Assembly (NCBI RefSeq): GCF_004404055.1
Contig: NZ_SOHK01000009.1
Coordinates: forward strand, 186,001-250,000
Source: Cryobacterium ruanii
GTDB lineage: Bacteria > Actinomycetota > Actinomycetes > Actinomycetales > Microbacteriaceae
Length of the DNA stretch: 64,000 bases
Direction of reading: 5' to 3'
Every line of letters begins with the position of its first letter. Within the stretch, counting starts at the first letter, position 1. Made by a program: the position numbers and the translations under genes. Positions 26,103-35,310 of the stretch are shown in pieces. Under the pieces are notes generated by a model. It saw only the letters and a program-made list of their open reading frames with translations. It made no database searches and was not told the origin of the DNA.

Positions 26103-26236
26103 TGTTGATTCCTTTCGGCTAAGTGTCCGCTATATGACACTTGCAATGACGAGAGAGTGAAAAGTTGAAAGAAAAGAGTCCCGACGGGGCTCGGCACCAA
26201 TCAAGCGCCGAGCCCGTCAAGATGACAGCGAGTGCT

Positions 26237-26635
26237 TTAGACGCGGCGGCGCTTCGGCGGACGGCATCCGTTGTGAGCCTGGGGCGTCACGTCGTTGATC
26301 GAACCGACCTCGAGGCCGGCGGCCTGCAGGGAACGGATCGCGGTCTCGCGGCCTGAGCCGGGTCCCTTGACGAAGACGTCGACCTTCTTCATGCCGTGTT
26401 CCTGCGCCTGGCGGGCGGCCGATTCGGCGGCCAGCTGTGCGGCGAAGGGGGTCGACTTGCGCGAACCCTTGAAACCAACCTGGCCAGACGAGGCCCAGCT
26501 GATGACGGCGCCGGTCGTGTCGGTGATCGACACGATCGTGTTGTTGAAGGTGCTCTTGATGTGGGCCTGGCCCACAGCAATGTTCTTCTTTTCTTTCTTA
26601 CGCGGCTTCCGTACGGCCGACTTGGGTTGTGCCAT
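26237..26635 (-). CDS. rpsK: 30S ribosomal protein S11
   Basis: 132 residues with the conserved [29 protein letters not shown] and the C-terminal [19 protein letters not shown] that lines the mRNA exit platform. Lies 46 nt after rpsM and 134 nt before rpoA. rpsD is not interposed, unlike in some other bacteria. Confidence 0.98.
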   Translation of the reverse strand: MAQPKSAVRKPRKKEKKNIAVGQAHIKSTFNNTIVSITDTTGAVISWASSGQVGFKGSRKSTPFAAQLAAESAARQAQEHGMKKVDVFVKGPGSGRETAIRSLQAAGLEVGSINDVTPQAHNGCRPPKRRRV

Positions 26636-26681
26636 GAATTTCTCCTGAATCCTAAAGGCGTTAGCGGGCTAGGCCGGGGGC

Positions 26682-27056
26682 CTAGCGCGCCTTCTTCTTG
26701 CCGGCTACGGTGCGCTTCGGGCCCTTGCGGGTGCGAGCGTTGGTCTTGGTGCGCTGACCGCGAACGGGCAGGCCCTTGCGGTGGCGAATGCCCTCGTAGC
26801 TGCCAATCTCAACCTTGCGGCGGATGTCAGCGGCAACCTCACGGCGGAGGTCACCCTCAACCTTGAAGGTACCTTCGACGTAGTCGCGGAGAAGGACGAG
26901 CTGGTCGTCGCTCAAATCCTTGACGCGGATGTTTCCGTCGATTCCAGTATCGGCGAGGGTCTTGAGGGCCCTCGTACGGCCAACACCGTAAATGTAAGTC
27001 AATGCAACTTCCACGCGCTTATCGCGCGGGATGTCGACGCCGGCTAGACGTGCCAT
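26682..27056 (-). CDS. rpsM: 30S ribosomal protein S13
   Basis: 124 residues from [24 protein letters not shown], in outline; 15 upstream in-frame codons carry no similarity, and AGGAG precedes the chosen ATG. The helix-two-turn-helix [10 protein letters not shown] and the basic tail [16 protein letters not shown] that contacts tRNA in the P site are present. It follows rpmJ by 143 nt. Confidence 0.97.
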   Translation of the reverse strand: MARLAGVDIPRDKRVEVALTYIYGVGRTRALKTLADTGIDGNIRVKDLSDDQLVLLRDYVEGTFKVEGDLRREVAADIRRKVEIGSYEGIRHRKGLPVRGQRTKTNARTRKGPKRTVAGKKKAR

Positions 27057-27199
27057 TGTGTCTCCTGTTAGTGATAGAGGTCTGTAACAGTTCCTGTACA
27101 CCGGCCTCCAACCGATGGTGTCACCCCGAAGGGCTCCCAGAACTGCTATGTATATTCAGTTATTCAGGTAAATCTCACTGCGCTGAACGCAACGAAGAT

Positions 27200-27313
27200 T
27201 TAACCCTGGCGCTGCTTGTGACGCGGGTTCTCGCAGATGACCATCACGTTGCCGTTACGGCGGATGACCTTGCACTTGTCACAGATCTTTTTGACGCTGG
27301 GCTTGACCTTCAT
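27200..27313 (-). CDS. rpmJ: 50S ribosomal protein L36
   Basis: 37 residues beginning [20 protein letters not shown] and ending NPRHKQRQG. The zinc ribbon CDKC...CENPRH is intact (Cys11, Cys14, Cys27, His32), so this is the zinc-binding (C+) form. It lies in the usual place between infA and rpsM. Confidence 0.97.
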   Translation of the reverse strand: MKVKPSVKKICDKCKVIRRNGNVMVICENPRHKQRQG

Positions 27314-27380
27314 GGTGATTCCTTGTTTTTCGCTGTCTTCGTACCCCCGGGATGCCGGGGGCCGTTACTTACAGCAGCCG

Positions 27381-27602
27381 TTACTTGTAGCGGTAGACGA
27401 TCCGGCCTCGGGTCAGATCGTAAGGACTCAACTCGACGATCACGCGGTCCTCCGGGAGGATGCGGATGTAGTGCTGACGCATCTTGCCCGAGATGTGGGC
27501 AAGAACTCGGTGGCCGTTTGACAGCTCAACGCGAAACATCGCGTTGGGCAGAGCTTCGACTACTGCGCCCTCGATTTCGATGACACCGTCTTTTTTGGCC
27601 AT
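27381..27602 (-). CDS. infA: Translation initiation factor IF-1
   Basis: 73 residues, [20 protein letters not shown] in outline, an OB-fold factor that occupies the ribosomal A site during initiation. It has the conserved [26 protein letters not shown] core and ends [15 protein letters not shown]. Thirty upstream in-frame codons were rejected for lack of similarity. It is the first gene of the infA-rpmJ-rpsM-rpsK-rpoA-rplQ group and has a recognisable promoter upstream. Confidence 0.97.
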   Translation of the reverse strand: MAKKDGVIEIEGAVVEALPNAMFRVELSNGHRVLAHISGKMRQHYIRILPEDRVIVELSPYDLTRGRIVYRYK

Positions 27603-27691
27603 ACCCTCACTGTCGCTCTGTATTGATTGCTGGTCATTGCTGGGTTGATGCCGGACACGCCACAAAAGACGACACCAGACACCAAGGATCA

Positions 27692-27721
27692 AGTCTATGG
27701 TATGAGATTGCCTTTTAGCAA
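27692..27721 (-). promoter_or_regulatory. Candidate promoter of infA operon
   Basis: On the minus strand TTGCTA (27716-27721) and TAGACT (27692-27697) are separated by 18 nt. The same -10 and spacing recur at the rpsL operon promoter (46375-46404). The leader to infA would be about 83 nt. Confidence 0.55.
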
Positions 27722-27735
27722 TTCAGTCCTATAAT
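27708..27735 (+). promoter_or_regulatory. Candidate plus-strand promoter facing away from infA
   Basis: TTGCCT (27708-27713), 16 nt, then a perfect TATAAT (27730-27735). It overlaps the infA promoter head-on and points into the small coding-like stretch that ends at 28012. Confidence 0.45.
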
Positions 27736-27826
27736 CACCCGCGCAACAGCAGCCTCAACAGGATCCGGCACAGCGGCTCACCCCCTGGGCCGCGGTGCTT
27801 TCGCCGTTGACCGCTTCAAAGAGCGG

Positions 27827-28012
27827 ATGCCCCGCCACCAGCCCGCAGACGACCTCCGCGATCCGCGATGCGGCCTCGTGCAGCAGCAACGGTTTGAGCA
27901 ACCCGTGCGCACGGTGTTGGTCTGCGCGGACTACTACGACCCGCGGGCGGTGCCGCGCGAACCCATCGGGGCTGCGCTCGACGACGCGCTCGTGCATCTG
28001 ATGGACCAGTAG
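27827..28012 (+). CDS. Small ORF or gene remnant between infA and map
   Basis: From the first ATG the frame encodes 61 residues (MPRHQPADDLRDPRCGLVQQ at the start, ending IGAALDDALVHLMDQ). Third codon positions are strongly G/C, as in real genes of this genome, and the signal continues in frame upstream to about 27773 without any start codon before the stop at 27716. So this looks like the 3' end of a gene that lost its 5' part, or a small gene with an unrecognised start. No family recognised. The stop directly abuts the convergent map stop. Confidence 0.4.
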   Translation: MPRHQPADDLRDPRCGLVQQQRFEQPVRTVLVCADYYDPRAVPREPIGAALDDALVHLMDQ

Positions 28013-28843
28013 TTAGGGAATAGGAACGGGCACGATGCCGAACTGGGCGAGCCCGGCCGCTCCACCGTCTTCGGCGGTGAGCACCCAGATGCCGTCCTTA
28101 TGCACGGCGATGCTGTGTTCCCAGTGGGCGGCCGCCTTGCCGTCGCTCGTGGCTACGGTCCAGTCGTCGTCGCGGGTGTAGGTGTCGATCGATCCGAGCA
28201 CGACCATCGGCTCGATGGCGACGACCAAGCCCGGCTTCACGTCGGGGCCTTTCTGGCGCACCCGATAGTTGAACACCGGCGGGGCTTCGTGCATGGAACG
28301 ACCGATGCCGTGGCCGACATAGTCGGTGAGAATTCCGTAGGTGCCCTGCGACTCCACGTAGTCTTCAATAGCCTCGCCGACCTCGTTGAGGTGGCGCGCC
28401 GTGTGCAGGCGGGCAATGCCGTGCCAGAGTGACTGCTCGGTCACGTCCGACAGTTTCTGGCGTTCGGCGACGAGCTCGGGCCGGGTCGCGTCGGCAATCA
28501 CGTAGCTGAACGCAGCGTCGCCGTTCCAGCCTTCGATGATCGCTCCGCTGTCGATGGAGACGATGTCTCCGGCACCGAGGCGGCGAGCGGAGGGAATCCC
28601 GTGCACGACGTCGTCGTTGACCGACGCGCACACGGTGTGGTGGTAGCCCTCTTCGAGCTTGAAATTGGGCTTACCGCCGAGCGCGATGATGGCAGCTTCC
28701 GCAGCGGCGTCGAGTTCGAGGGTCGTCGCGCCGATGACCATGGCCGCGCGGGCAGCTGCCAGGGATGCCGCGGTGGCGAGGCCCGGTGCCACCATGAGGC
28801 GCAGCTGGGCCGGATTCTTATAGATCGAACGTCGAAGACTCAC
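28013..28843 (-). CDS. map: Methionine aminopeptidase, type I
   Basis: Removes N-terminal Met from nascent proteins, 276 residues. The five metal ligands are visible: Asp in VSIDSGAI, Asp in GWNGDAAFS, His in GHGIGRSMHE, Glu in AIEPMVVL and the last Glu in AHWEHSIAV. The pocket His is in EGYHHTVCASVND. The start is a GTG with AGGA 5 nt upstream. It lies between infA and adk, separated from adk by a strong hairpin. Confidence 0.96.
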   Translation of the reverse strand: MSLRRSIYKNPAQLRLMVAPGLATAASLAAARAAMVIGATTLELDAAAEAAIIALGGKPNFKLEEGYHHTVCASVNDDVVHGIPSARRLGAGDIVSIDSGAIIEGWNGDAAFSYVIADATRPELVAERQKLSDVTEQSLWHGIARLHTARHLNEVGEAIEDYVESQGTYGILTDYVGHGIGRSMHEAPPVFNYRVRQKGPDVKPGLVVAIEPMVVLGSIDTYTRDDDWTVATSDGKAAAHWEHSIAVHKDGIWVLTAEDGGAAGLAQFGIVPVPIP

Positions 28844-28905
28844 TGATTTCCTACAAACTAGCTCCGTAGAGGGGAGCGATATTTTTATGATTGTTCACAT
28901 GGTGT

Positions 28906-28933
28906 CGGGCCGGGCCGCAAGGCCCGGCCCGAG
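28906..28933 (-). terminator. Strong hairpin between adk and map
   Basis: TCGGGCCGGGCC at 28906-28917 pairs perfectly with GGCCCGGCCCGA at 28922-28933 around a 4-nt loop, 13 nt after the adk stop. On the minus strand no T-run follows immediately, though an AT-rich patch (aatcataaaaatat) comes 15 nt later. It probably ends or weakens the spc operon transcript. Confidence 0.65.
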
Positions 28934-28945
28934 GGTAGAGCGGGT

Positions 28946-29542
28946 TTAGAGCGTGGTGGTGCTGGCGCGAAGGCCGCGTTCGGCCAGCGCGACGAGAATG
29001 CGGTCGGTGACGACCTCAACGGCACCGAGGCCGTCGATCGTGACGACGAGGCCGCGGGCGCTGTACACATCGATGAGTGGAGCGGTCTGCTCGGTGTAAA
29101 CGTCGAGTCGGTGACGGATGACCTCGGCCGTGTCATCCGCGCGGCCCTGCTCGGCGGCACGCTTGAGCAGTCGGGCGACAACCTCGTCGGTGTCGGCGGT
29201 GATCAGAACGACAACATCGAGCTGGGTGCCCTCGGCGCCCAGCAGGCGGTCGAGCTCAGCGACCTGGTCGGTCGTGCGCGGGTAGCCGTCGAGCAGAAAG
29301 CCGGTGGCGGCATCCGCTTCTTTCAACCGATCGGCGACGATCGCGTTGGTGAGGGTGTCTGGCACGTAGGCGCCGGCGTTCATGAACGACTTGACCTCGA
29401 GCCCGAGCGGGGTGTTGGTGGTCACGTTGTAACGAAAAATGTCACCGGTGGAGATGGCGGGAACGTCGAAGGCGAGCGCGAGGCGCTCCGCCTGGGTACC
29501 CTTGCCCGCACCGGGCGGGCCGATCAGTAGTAAGCGCGTCAT
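28946..29542 (-). CDS. adk: Adenylate kinase
   Basis: Interconverts ATP + AMP and 2 ADP. 198 residues, with P-loop IGPPGAGKGTQAERL, the AMP-binding STGDIFRYNV and the GYPRTTDQ motif. It is the short form without the extended LID and without zinc cysteines, as usual in actinobacteria. The ATG overlaps the secY stop (ATGA). The secY-adk-map order is conserved in many bacteria. Confidence 0.97.
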   Translation of the reverse strand: MTRLLLIGPPGAGKGTQAERLALAFDVPAISTGDIFRYNVTTNTPLGLEVKSFMNAGAYVPDTLTNAIVADRLKEADAATGFLLDGYPRTTDQVAELDRLLGAEGTQLDVVVLITADTDEVVARLLKRAAEQGRADDTAEVIRHRLDVYTEQTAPLIDVYSARGLVVTIDGLGAVEVVTDRILVALAERGLRASTTTL

Positions 29543-30861
29543 TTAAGAAGCCCCTCATAGTGTCGCTGTTGCAGTTGGGAGTCGATCTGCTTGACCGTCT
29601 CAAGCCCCACACCGACGACGATGAGAATGCTCGCGCCGCCGAACGGGAAGTTCTGGTCAGCACCGATGACCGAGAAAGCGATGAGCGGGATCAGCGCGAT
29701 CAGACCCAGGTAGATCGAGCCGGGGAGCGTGATGCGGGTCAGGACGAAGTCGAGGTACTCGGCGGTCGGGCGGCCGGCACGGATGCCGGGAATGAACCCG
29801 CCGTACTTCTTCATGTTGTCGGCGACCTCTTCGGGGTTGAACGTGATGGCCACGTAGAAGTAGGTGAAACCGATGATGAGCAGAAAGTACATGGCCATGT
29901 ACAGCGGCTGGTCGCCACCGGTGAGGTTGTTGGAGATCCAGACCACCCAGGCCGGGGCTTCCGTGCCGGCACCGGGCTGGTTGAACTGCGCGAGCAGGGC
30001 TGGCAGGTACAGCAACGAGGAGGCGAAGATCACGGGGATCACGCCGGCCATGTTGACCTTGATCGGAATGTAGGTGTTGTTGCCACCGTAGGTGCGCCGC
30101 CCGACCATGCGTTTGGCGTACTGCACCGGGATTCGCCGCTGCGATTGTTCAACGAAGACCACGCCGGCGACCACCAATATCCCGACGATCAGCACGATGA
30201 CGAGGGTGTCGAAGCCCTGCTGCTGGCCGATGGCACTGAGCGAACCGGGGAACAGGGCGGCGATCGAGACGAAGATCATGAGCGACATGCCGTTGCCGAC
30301 GCCGCGTTCGGTGACGAGCTCGCCCATCCACATGATGACGCCGGTACCGGCAGTCATAGTGATGACCATGAGCATGATCGCGTACCAGGCATCGTTGGTG
30401 ATCAACTGCGTGCACTCGGTGCTCGCGGAGGTGCCGAACAGGGCGCCGCTGCGGGCCACCGTGATCAGGGTCGTGGACTGCAGGATGCCGAGCGCGATGG
30501 TGAGGTAGCGGGTGTACTGGGTCAGAGTACTCTGACCGGCGGCACCCTCCTTGTAGAGGGTGTCGAAGTGGGGGATGACCACGCGCAGCAGCTGCACGAT
30601 GATCGAGGCCGTGATGTACGGCATGATGCCAAGCGCGAACACGCTCAACTGCAGTAGGGCGCCACCGCTGAAAAGGTTGACGAGCTCATAGAGGCCGCTC
30701 GTTCCCTGGTTGGCTGCGAGACACAGCTGCACATTGCCGAAGTCCACGAACGGGGCGGGAATGAAGGAGCCCAGACGGAACAGAGCAATGATGCCCAGGG
30801 TGAAGCCGATCTTCTTACGAAGGTCGGGTGTGCGGAAAATCCGCGCAATGGCGCTGAACAA
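29539..30861 (-). CDS. secY: Protein translocase subunit SecY
   Basis: Pore subunit of the Sec translocon, ten transmembrane helices, 440 residues. The start is a TTG at 30859-30861 (MFSAIARIFRTPDLRKKIGF) with GGAGG 5-6 nt upstream; an upstream in-frame ATG 12 codons earlier would have no ribosome-binding site. Conserved cytoplasmic loops include RRIPVQYAKRMVG and the ribosome-contact region near YGGFIPGIRAGRPTAEYL. Separated from rplO by 126 bp that contain a long inverted repeat. Confidence 0.97.
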   Translation of the reverse strand: MFSAIARIFRTPDLRKKIGFTLGIIALFRLGSFIPAPFVDFGNVQLCLAANQGTSGLYELVNLFSGGALLQLSVFALGIMPYITASIIVQLLRVVIPHFDTLYKEGAAGQSTLTQYTRYLTIALGILQSTTLITVARSGALFGTSASTECTQLITNDAWYAIMLMVITMTAGTGVIMWMGELVTERGVGNGMSLMIFVSIAALFPGSLSAIGQQQGFDTLVIVLIVGILVVAGVVFVEQSQRRIPVQYAKRMVGRRTYGGNNTYIPIKVNMAGVIPVIFASSLLYLPALLAQFNQPGAGTEAPAWVVWISNNLTGGDQPLYMAMYFLLIIGFTYFYVAITFNPEEVADNMKKYGGFIPGIRAGRPTAEYLDFVLTRITLPGSIYLGLIALIPLIAFSVIGADQNFPFGGASILIVVGVGLETVKQIDSQLQQRHYEGLLK

Positions 30862-30913
30862 GAAGGCCTCCAGATTTTTACGCAGATCGACCCGCACAGG
30901 TCGTCTTAAAGCG

Positions 30914-30972
30914 ATCGAGCTTGTCGAATCACACCAAACGATTCACTCGTTGACGGATTCGACAAGCTCGAT
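30914..30972. repeat. 17-bp inverted repeat (REP-like palindrome) between rplO and secY
   Basis: ATCGAGCTTGTCGAATC (30914-30930) and its exact reverse complement (30956-30972) flank a 25-nt loop. No T-tract follows on either strand. The core TTCGACAAGCTC is of the kind found as interspersed intergenic palindromes in actinobacterial genomes, so this is probably a mobile-type repeat rather than a dedicated terminator. Confidence 0.8.
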
Positions 30973-30987
30973 TGAGCGTCTACGGAC

Positions 30988-31566
30988 TTACTTTACAGAT
31001 CCACCCGCGGCGACAATTTTCTGCGCTGCTGAAGCAGAGACCTTGTCGACCGTCACGTTCAGCTTAACGGTAATCTCACCCGTACCGAGAACCTTGACTT
31101 TTTCGTTGTCACGAACCGCACCCTTGGCGATCAGGCTGGCGATGGTGACATCGCCACCCTTCGGGTAAAGCAGTTCGAGCTTTTCCAGGTTGACAACCTG
31201 GTACTCGACGCGGAACGGGTTCTTGAACCCACGCAGTTTCGGGGTGCGCATGTGCAGAGGCATCTGCCCACCTTCGAAGCCGACGCGCACGCTGTAGCGT
31301 GCCTTCGTGCCCTTGGTGCCTCGACCCGCGGTCTTACCCTTGGATCCTTCACCACGGCCAACGCGTTGGCGGGCCTTCTTCGCTCCGGGGGCCGGGCGAA
31401 GGTGGTGTACCTTCAGCACGTGCTCGCGGGGCTCAGTGGGTTCTGCTGCAACGGCTACCTTTTTGGGGGCAGCAGCCTTCTTGGGTGCTGCAGCCTTTTT
31501 GGGGGCGGCAGCCTTTTTCGCGTCGGGCTTGTCGGCTACCTGGGTAGCTTCCTTCTCGTCAGCCAT
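30988..31566 (-). CDS. rplO: 50S ribosomal protein L15 with Ala/Lys-rich N-terminal extension
   Basis: 192 residues against about 145 in most bacteria. The first 45 residues are a low-complexity extension with three KKAAAP units, then the core begins at [20 protein letters not shown], in outline, with [21 protein letters not shown] that threads into 23S rRNA. The ATG overlaps the rpmD stop by 1 nt (TAATG). Confidence 0.96.
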   Translation of the reverse strand: MADEKEATQVADKPDAKKAAAPKKAAAPKKAAAPKKVAVAAEPTEPREHVLKVHHLRPAPGAKKARQRVGRGEGSKGKTAGRGTKGTKARYSVRVGFEGGQMPLHMRTPKLRGFKNPFRVEYQVVNLEKLELLYPKGGDVTIASLIAKGAVRDNEKVKVLGTGEITVKLNVTVDKVSASAAQKIVAAGGSVK

Positions 31567-31748
31567 TAGTCAATCTCCTCGACCTTTACGAGGTGAGCGA
31601 CGGTGTTGACGTAGCCACGGTTCTGCGAGTTGTCCTCGCGGATCGTGACGGCGCCAATGCGTCGCAGACCCAGGCTGCGAAGAGTGTCGCGCTGGTTCTG
31701 CTTCTCACTAATTTTGGACTTGATCTGTGTGATCTTCAGCTGGGCCAT
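31566..31748 (-). CDS. rpmD: 50S ribosomal protein L30
   Basis: 60 residues: [20 protein letters not shown] then [17 protein letters not shown] and [13 protein letters not shown]. Typical length. It overlaps rpsE (TGATG) and rplO (TAATG) by 1 nt each, so translation of the three is coupled. Confidence 0.97.
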   Translation of the reverse strand: MAQLKITQIKSKISEKQNQRDTLRSLGLRRIGAVTIREDNSQNRGYVNTVAHLVKVEEID

Positions 31749-32455
31749 CAGGCACCTGCCTTCGCGGTTGCGGCCGCTGCAGCTGCAGCAGCGTCGGCAC
31801 GAAGAAAACGGGCCGGAGCCACGTCTTCATAGGCGAGGCCGCGACGAGCCGCAACCGCACGCGGCTCTTCGAGCTGGTGCAGGGCCTCGACCGTGGCGTG
31901 CACGATGTTGATGGTGTTCGACGAACCGAGCGACTTGCTCAGCACGTCGTGGATGCCAGCACATTCGAGTACGGCGCGCACCGGGCCACCGGCGATAACG
32001 CCGGTACCTGCTGCTGCCGGACGGAGCAGAACGACGCCGGCTGCGGCCTCACCCTGCACGGGGTGCGGGATGGTCAGGCCAACGCGAGGAACGCGGAAGA
32101 AGTTCTTCTTCGCTTCTTCAACGCCCTTGGAGATAGCGGTCGGGACCTCGCGGGCCTTACCGTATCCAACGCCGACGAGGCCGTTACCGTCGCCGACGAC
32201 GACGAGGGCGGTGAAGCTGAAGCGACGACCACCCTTGACGACCTTCGACACCCGGTTGATGGTGACGACGCGCTCCAGGAACTGGCTCTTGTCGGCATCG
32301 CGGCTTCCGCGGTCCTTGTTCGGGTTGCGCTCACGGCCACCACGACGAGCCTCGCGGGGCTCGTTCTGCGGCGGGGTCGTGGAGGCAGCGGTTTCAACCG
32401 GCGCCTCGGCAACGGCAGCAACAGGTGCTGTGGTTTCGATCTTTTCAGTGCTCAC
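31748..32455 (-). CDS. rpsE: 30S ribosomal protein S5 with Ala-rich ends
   Basis: 235 residues, GTG start. The conserved core runs from [20 protein letters not shown] to the C-terminal [18 protein letters not shown], with [18 protein letters not shown] between. About 50 extra N-terminal residues (Ala/Val/Thr/Glu then an Arg/Asn-rich stretch) and an Ala-run of about eight at the C-terminus flank it. Overlaps rplR by 4 nt. Confidence 0.96.
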   Translation of the reverse strand: MSTEKIETTAPVAAVAEAPVETAASTTPPQNEPREARRGGRERNPNKDRGSRDADKSQFLERVVTINRVSKVVKGGRRFSFTALVVVGDGNGLVGVGYGKAREVPTAISKGVEEAKKNFFRVPRVGLTIPHPVQGEAAAGVVLLRPAAAGTGVIAGGPVRAVLECAGIHDVLSKSLGSSNTINIVHATVEALHQLEEPRAVAARRGLAYEDVAPARFLRADAAAAAAAATAKAGA

Positions 32456-32823
32456 AGGTTCAATCCACCCTCTCGAGCTCCCTCGGCGATGGCTGCGACG
32501 CGTCCTGCGTACTTGCTGCCACCACGGTCAAATACAACGGCTTCGATGCCGGCGGCTTTCGCACGCTCAGCTACAAGCTCACCGACCTTGCGGGCCTTGG
32601 CGGTCTTGTCACCATCGAAGGTGCGCAAATCCGTTTCGAGCGTGGATGCCGACGCAAGGGTGAAACCCTTGCTGTCGTCGACGACCTGCACGAATACGTG
32701 GCGAGCCGAGCGCGTGACAACGAGGCGCGGGCGAAGTGCCGTTCCCTCGATCTTCTTGCGAAGACGTGTGTGTCGACGTCCGCGGGCTGCGGCCTTGCTC
32801 TTGCCTCTAGTTCCGAGTCCCAT
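32452..32823 (-). CDS. rplR: 50S ribosomal protein L18
   Basis: 123 residues: [21 protein letters not shown], in outline, with [19 protein letters not shown] and the closing [26 protein letters not shown]. Binds 5S rRNA. Follows rplF by 2 nt and overlaps rpsE by 4 nt. Confidence 0.97.
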   Translation of the reverse strand: MGLGTRGKSKAAARGRRHTRLRKKIEGTALRPRLVVTRSARHVFVQVVDDSKGFTLASASTLETDLRTFDGDKTAKARKVGELVAERAKAAGIEAVVFDRGGSKYAGRVAAIAEGAREGGLNL

Positions 32824-32825
32824 GG

Positions 32826-33362
32826 TTACTTACCGCTCTTTCCGGCCTTGCGGCGAACAATCTCGCCGGCGTAACGCACACCCTTGCCCTTGTAGGGCTC
32901 TGGCTTGCGAATCTTACGGATGTTGGCGGCAACCTCGCCGACGGCCTGCTTGTCGATTCCGCTGACCGTGAGCTTGTTGACGCTCTCCACGGTCAGAACG
33001 ATGCCGACGGGCGGCTCGACGACGACCGGGTGCGAGAAGCCGAGGGCGAACTCAACGGAGGTGCCCTTCTGCGCCGCGCGGTAACCGGTACCGACGATTT
33101 CAAGACCCTTGGTGTAACCAACGGTTACGCCGATGATCTGGTTGTTGATCAGGGTGCGGGTCAGACCGTGCAGCGAACGCGACTGGCGCTCGTCGTTCGG
33201 ACGGGTGACGAGAACGTGACCGTCCTCGATCGACACCGAGATGGGGTTGGAAACGACGAGCGCGAGCTCGCCCTTCGGGCCCTTGACGGAGACGGCCTGG
33301 CCGTCAGCCACAACCGTGACCCCAGCAGGGATCGGGATGGGGAGTCTTCCAATACGTGACAT
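32826..33362 (-). CDS. rplF: 50S ribosomal protein L6
   Basis: 178 residues: [29 protein letters not shown], and the C-terminal [26 protein letters not shown] typical of L6. Two internal repeats are evident. Follows rpsH by 6 nt. Confidence 0.97.
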   Translation of the reverse strand: MSRIGRLPIPIPAGVTVVADGQAVSVKGPKGELALVVSNPISVSIEDGHVLVTRPNDERQSRSLHGLTRTLINNQIIGVTVGYTKGLEIVGTGYRAAQKGTSVEFALGFSHPVVVEPPVGIVLTVESVNKLTVSGIDKQAVGEVAANIRKIRKPEPYKGKGVRYAGEIVRRKAGKSGK

Positions 33363-33368
33363 TCTCAG

Positions 33369-33767
33369 TTACCACACGTAGGCGAGAACTTCTCCGCCTA
33401 CGCCCTTCTTCTCAGCCTGGCGGTCGGTGAGCAGACCGCTGGAGGTGGACAGGATGGCAACGCCGAGGCCGCCGAGAACCGTGGGGATCTCTGTCGACTT
33501 TGCGTACACGCGAAGGCCGGGCTTAGAAACCCGCTTGATTCCAACGATGGAACGCTCACGGTTCGGACCGAACTTGAGGTCCAGGGTGAGGGTCTTGCCT
33601 ACGGTTGCATCCTTGACGGTCCAGGCGGAGATGTAACCCTGGGCCTTGAGGATGTCAGCGATGTGCGCTTTCAATTTGCTATGCGGCATTGACACGGTGT
33701 CGTGGTACGCCGAGTTCGCGTTGCGCAGTCTGGTCAGCATGTCTGCGACCGGATCTGTCATTGTCAT
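33369..33767 (-). CDS. rpsH: 30S ribosomal protein S8
   Basis: 132 residues from [23 protein letters not shown] lies about 9 nt before the ATG at 33765-33767, and the ATG two codons on is a near-equal alternative. Ends with [26 protein letters not shown], the usual C-terminus. Separated from rplE by 188 bp in which the S14 gene found here in many bacteria is missing. Confidence 0.97.
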   Translation of the reverse strand: MTMTDPVADMLTRLRNANSAYHDTVSMPHSKLKAHIADILKAQGYISAWTVKDATVGKTLTLDLKFGPNRERSIVGIKRVSKPGLRVYAKSTEIPTVLGGLGVAILSTSSGLLTDRQAEKKGVGGEVLAYVW

Positions 33768-33910
33768 TTTGTGGTGCCTTTCTCGCCTGGTTTCGCCCAT
33801 CCGTTACACGAATGACGACCTGTGGTGGTGAGGAAACCGATCGGTTGATCGGCTTCCGGGGTGAAAATCTATGTGCGCCCGGCGTTGACAGTCGGGCGGG
33901 ACCAACCTGG

Positions 33911-33941
33911 GTTGGGAGCCTGCTAGGCGCAAGCTCCCAAC
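33911..33941 (-). promoter_or_regulatory. Hairpin in the rplE-rpsH gap
   Basis: GTTGGGAGC (33911-33919) pairs perfectly with GCTCCCAAC (33933-33941) around a 13-nt loop, 14 nt after the rplE stop in a 188-bp gap (33768-33955) that contains no gene. No T-tract follows, so it may stabilise a processed 3' end or attenuate transcription. I see nothing else in the gap. Confidence 0.5.
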
Positions 33942-33955
33942 TCTAGTTGAATTTG

Positions 33956-34546
33956 CTACTTGGCGTCGTCCGTCTTGAACGGGAAGCCGAGCGCCTTGAG
34001 CAGCGCGCGACCCTCGTCGTTGGTTTTCGCGGTCGTGACGACCGTGATGTCCATGCCGCGAACGCGGTCGATGCGGTCCTGGTCGATCTCGTGGAACATG
34101 ACCTGCTCGGTCAGACCGAAGGTGTAGTTGCCCGCACCGTCGAACTGCTTGTCGGACAGACCGCGGAAGTCACGGATACGAGGAAGGGCCAGGCTGAGCA
34201 GCCGGTCCAGGAACTCCCACATGCGGTCGCCACGAAGTGTGACGTGGGCGCCGATGGGCTGTCCCTCACGAAGTTTGAACTGCGCGATGGACTTGCGGGC
34301 CTTGGTGACCTGCGGCTTCTGCCCGGTGATCTTGGTGAGGTCAGAAACCGCACCGTCCATCACCTTGCCGTCGCGTGCTGCTTCGCCGACACCCATGTTG
34401 ACGACGATCTTCGTCAGGGTGGGGATGCGGTGCACGTTGGTGAAGCCGAGTTCCTCGGAGAGCTTGGCACTGATCTCATCGCGGTACTTCTGCTTCAGAC
34501 GCGGCAAGGCCTTGACGGGCGCGGCGCCCGTAATGGTGTCAGTCAT
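33956..34546 (-). CDS. rplE: 50S ribosomal protein L5
   Basis: 196 residues: [54 protein letters not shown] and [27 protein letters not shown], in outline. Binds 5S rRNA with L18. Its ATG overlaps the rplX stop. Not followed by rpsN/rpsZ. Confidence 0.97.
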   Translation of the reverse strand: MTDTITGAAPVKALPRLKQKYRDEISAKLSEELGFTNVHRIPTLTKIVVNMGVGEAARDGKVMDGAVSDLTKITGQKPQVTKARKSIAQFKLREGQPIGAHVTLRGDRMWEFLDRLLSLALPRIRDFRGLSDKQFDGAGNYTFGLTEQVMFHEIDQDRIDRVRGMDITVVTTAKTNDEGRALLKALGFPFKTDDAK

Positions 34547-34905
34547 TAGAGGTCCTTCCCTGACTTCTTGGCGTAACGGATGCGGACCGTCTTGGTGACG
34601 CCGTCCTTCGTTACCTCTTCCTGGCGGAAGCCGACGCGGGTCGGCTTCTTGGTCTCCGGGTCGACGATTGCAACGTTGGACACGTGGATGGGAGCTTCGA
34701 AGGTTTCGATGCCGCCCGTCTTGGTACCGCGCTGGGTCTGACCGACGCGAACGTGCTTGGTCACGAAGTTGATGCCCTCAACGAGGACACGGTTCTTCGG
34801 GGCGTCGACGGAGATGATCTTGCCCTGCTTGCCACGGTCTCCGCCGCGAGCCTGACTGCGGCCGCTGATGACCTGAACGAGGTCACCCTTTTTGATTCTG
34901 GCCAT
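34546..34905 (-). CDS. rplX: 50S ribosomal protein L24
   Basis: 119 residues: [20 protein letters not shown] (KOW domain), [19 protein letters not shown] and [10 protein letters not shown]. Initiates 50S assembly at the 5' end of 23S rRNA. Follows rplN by 2 nt and overlaps rplE. Confidence 0.97.
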   Translation of the reverse strand: MARIKKGDLVQVISGRSQARGGDRGKQGKIISVDAPKNRVLVEGINFVTKHVRVGQTQRGTKTGGIETFEAPIHVSNVAIVDPETKKPTRVGFRQEEVTKDGVTKTVRIRYAKKSGKDL

Positions 34906-34907
34906 GA

Positions 34908-35276
34908 TTAAATAACCTCCGGTGCCAGCGAGATGATCTTCATGAACTTCTTGTCGCGAAGCTCGCGACCGACCGGTCCGAAGATTCGGGTGCCGCGGGG
35001 GTCACCGTCTGCCTTCAAGATCACTGCAGCGTTCTCATCGAACTTGATGTAGGAGCCGTCTGGACGACGGGTCTCCTTCTTAGTGCGAACGATGACAGCT
35101 TTGACGATGTCACCCTTCTTGACGTTGCCGCCCGGGATTGCATCCTTGACCGTGGCGACGATGACGTCGCCCAGGCCTGCGTAGCGACGGCCGGAGCCAC
35201 CGAGAACGCGGATGGTCAAGAGTTCCTTGGCACCGGTGTTGTCGGCAACCTTGACTCGTGATTCTTGCTGAAGCAC
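34908..35276 (-). CDS. rplN: 50S ribosomal protein L14
   Basis: 122 residues, GTG start with GGAG about 9 nt upstream: [41 protein letters not shown], in outline, and [20 protein letters not shown]. First gene after a 34-nt gap following rpsQ. Confidence 0.97.
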   Translation of the reverse strand: MLQQESRVKVADNTGAKELLTIRVLGGSGRRYAGLGDVIVATVKDAIPGGNVKKGDIVKAVIVRTKKETRRPDGSYIKFDENAAVILKADGDPRGTRIFGPVGRELRDKKFMKIISLAPEVI

Positions 35277-35310
35277 TTTATAACTCCTTTACGTCAAGTA
35301 AGCGCGAGGC

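Noticed and set aside
27755-27997. Minus-strand reading of the infA-map gap (80 codons)
   Set aside because: Third-position G/C favours the plus strand in this interval, and the minus frame has no ribosome-binding site or family.
33768-33955. rpsZ/rpsN hidden in the rplE-rpsH gap
   Set aside because: No frame in the gap contains the CxxC pairs or the RCGRPR-like sequence of S14.
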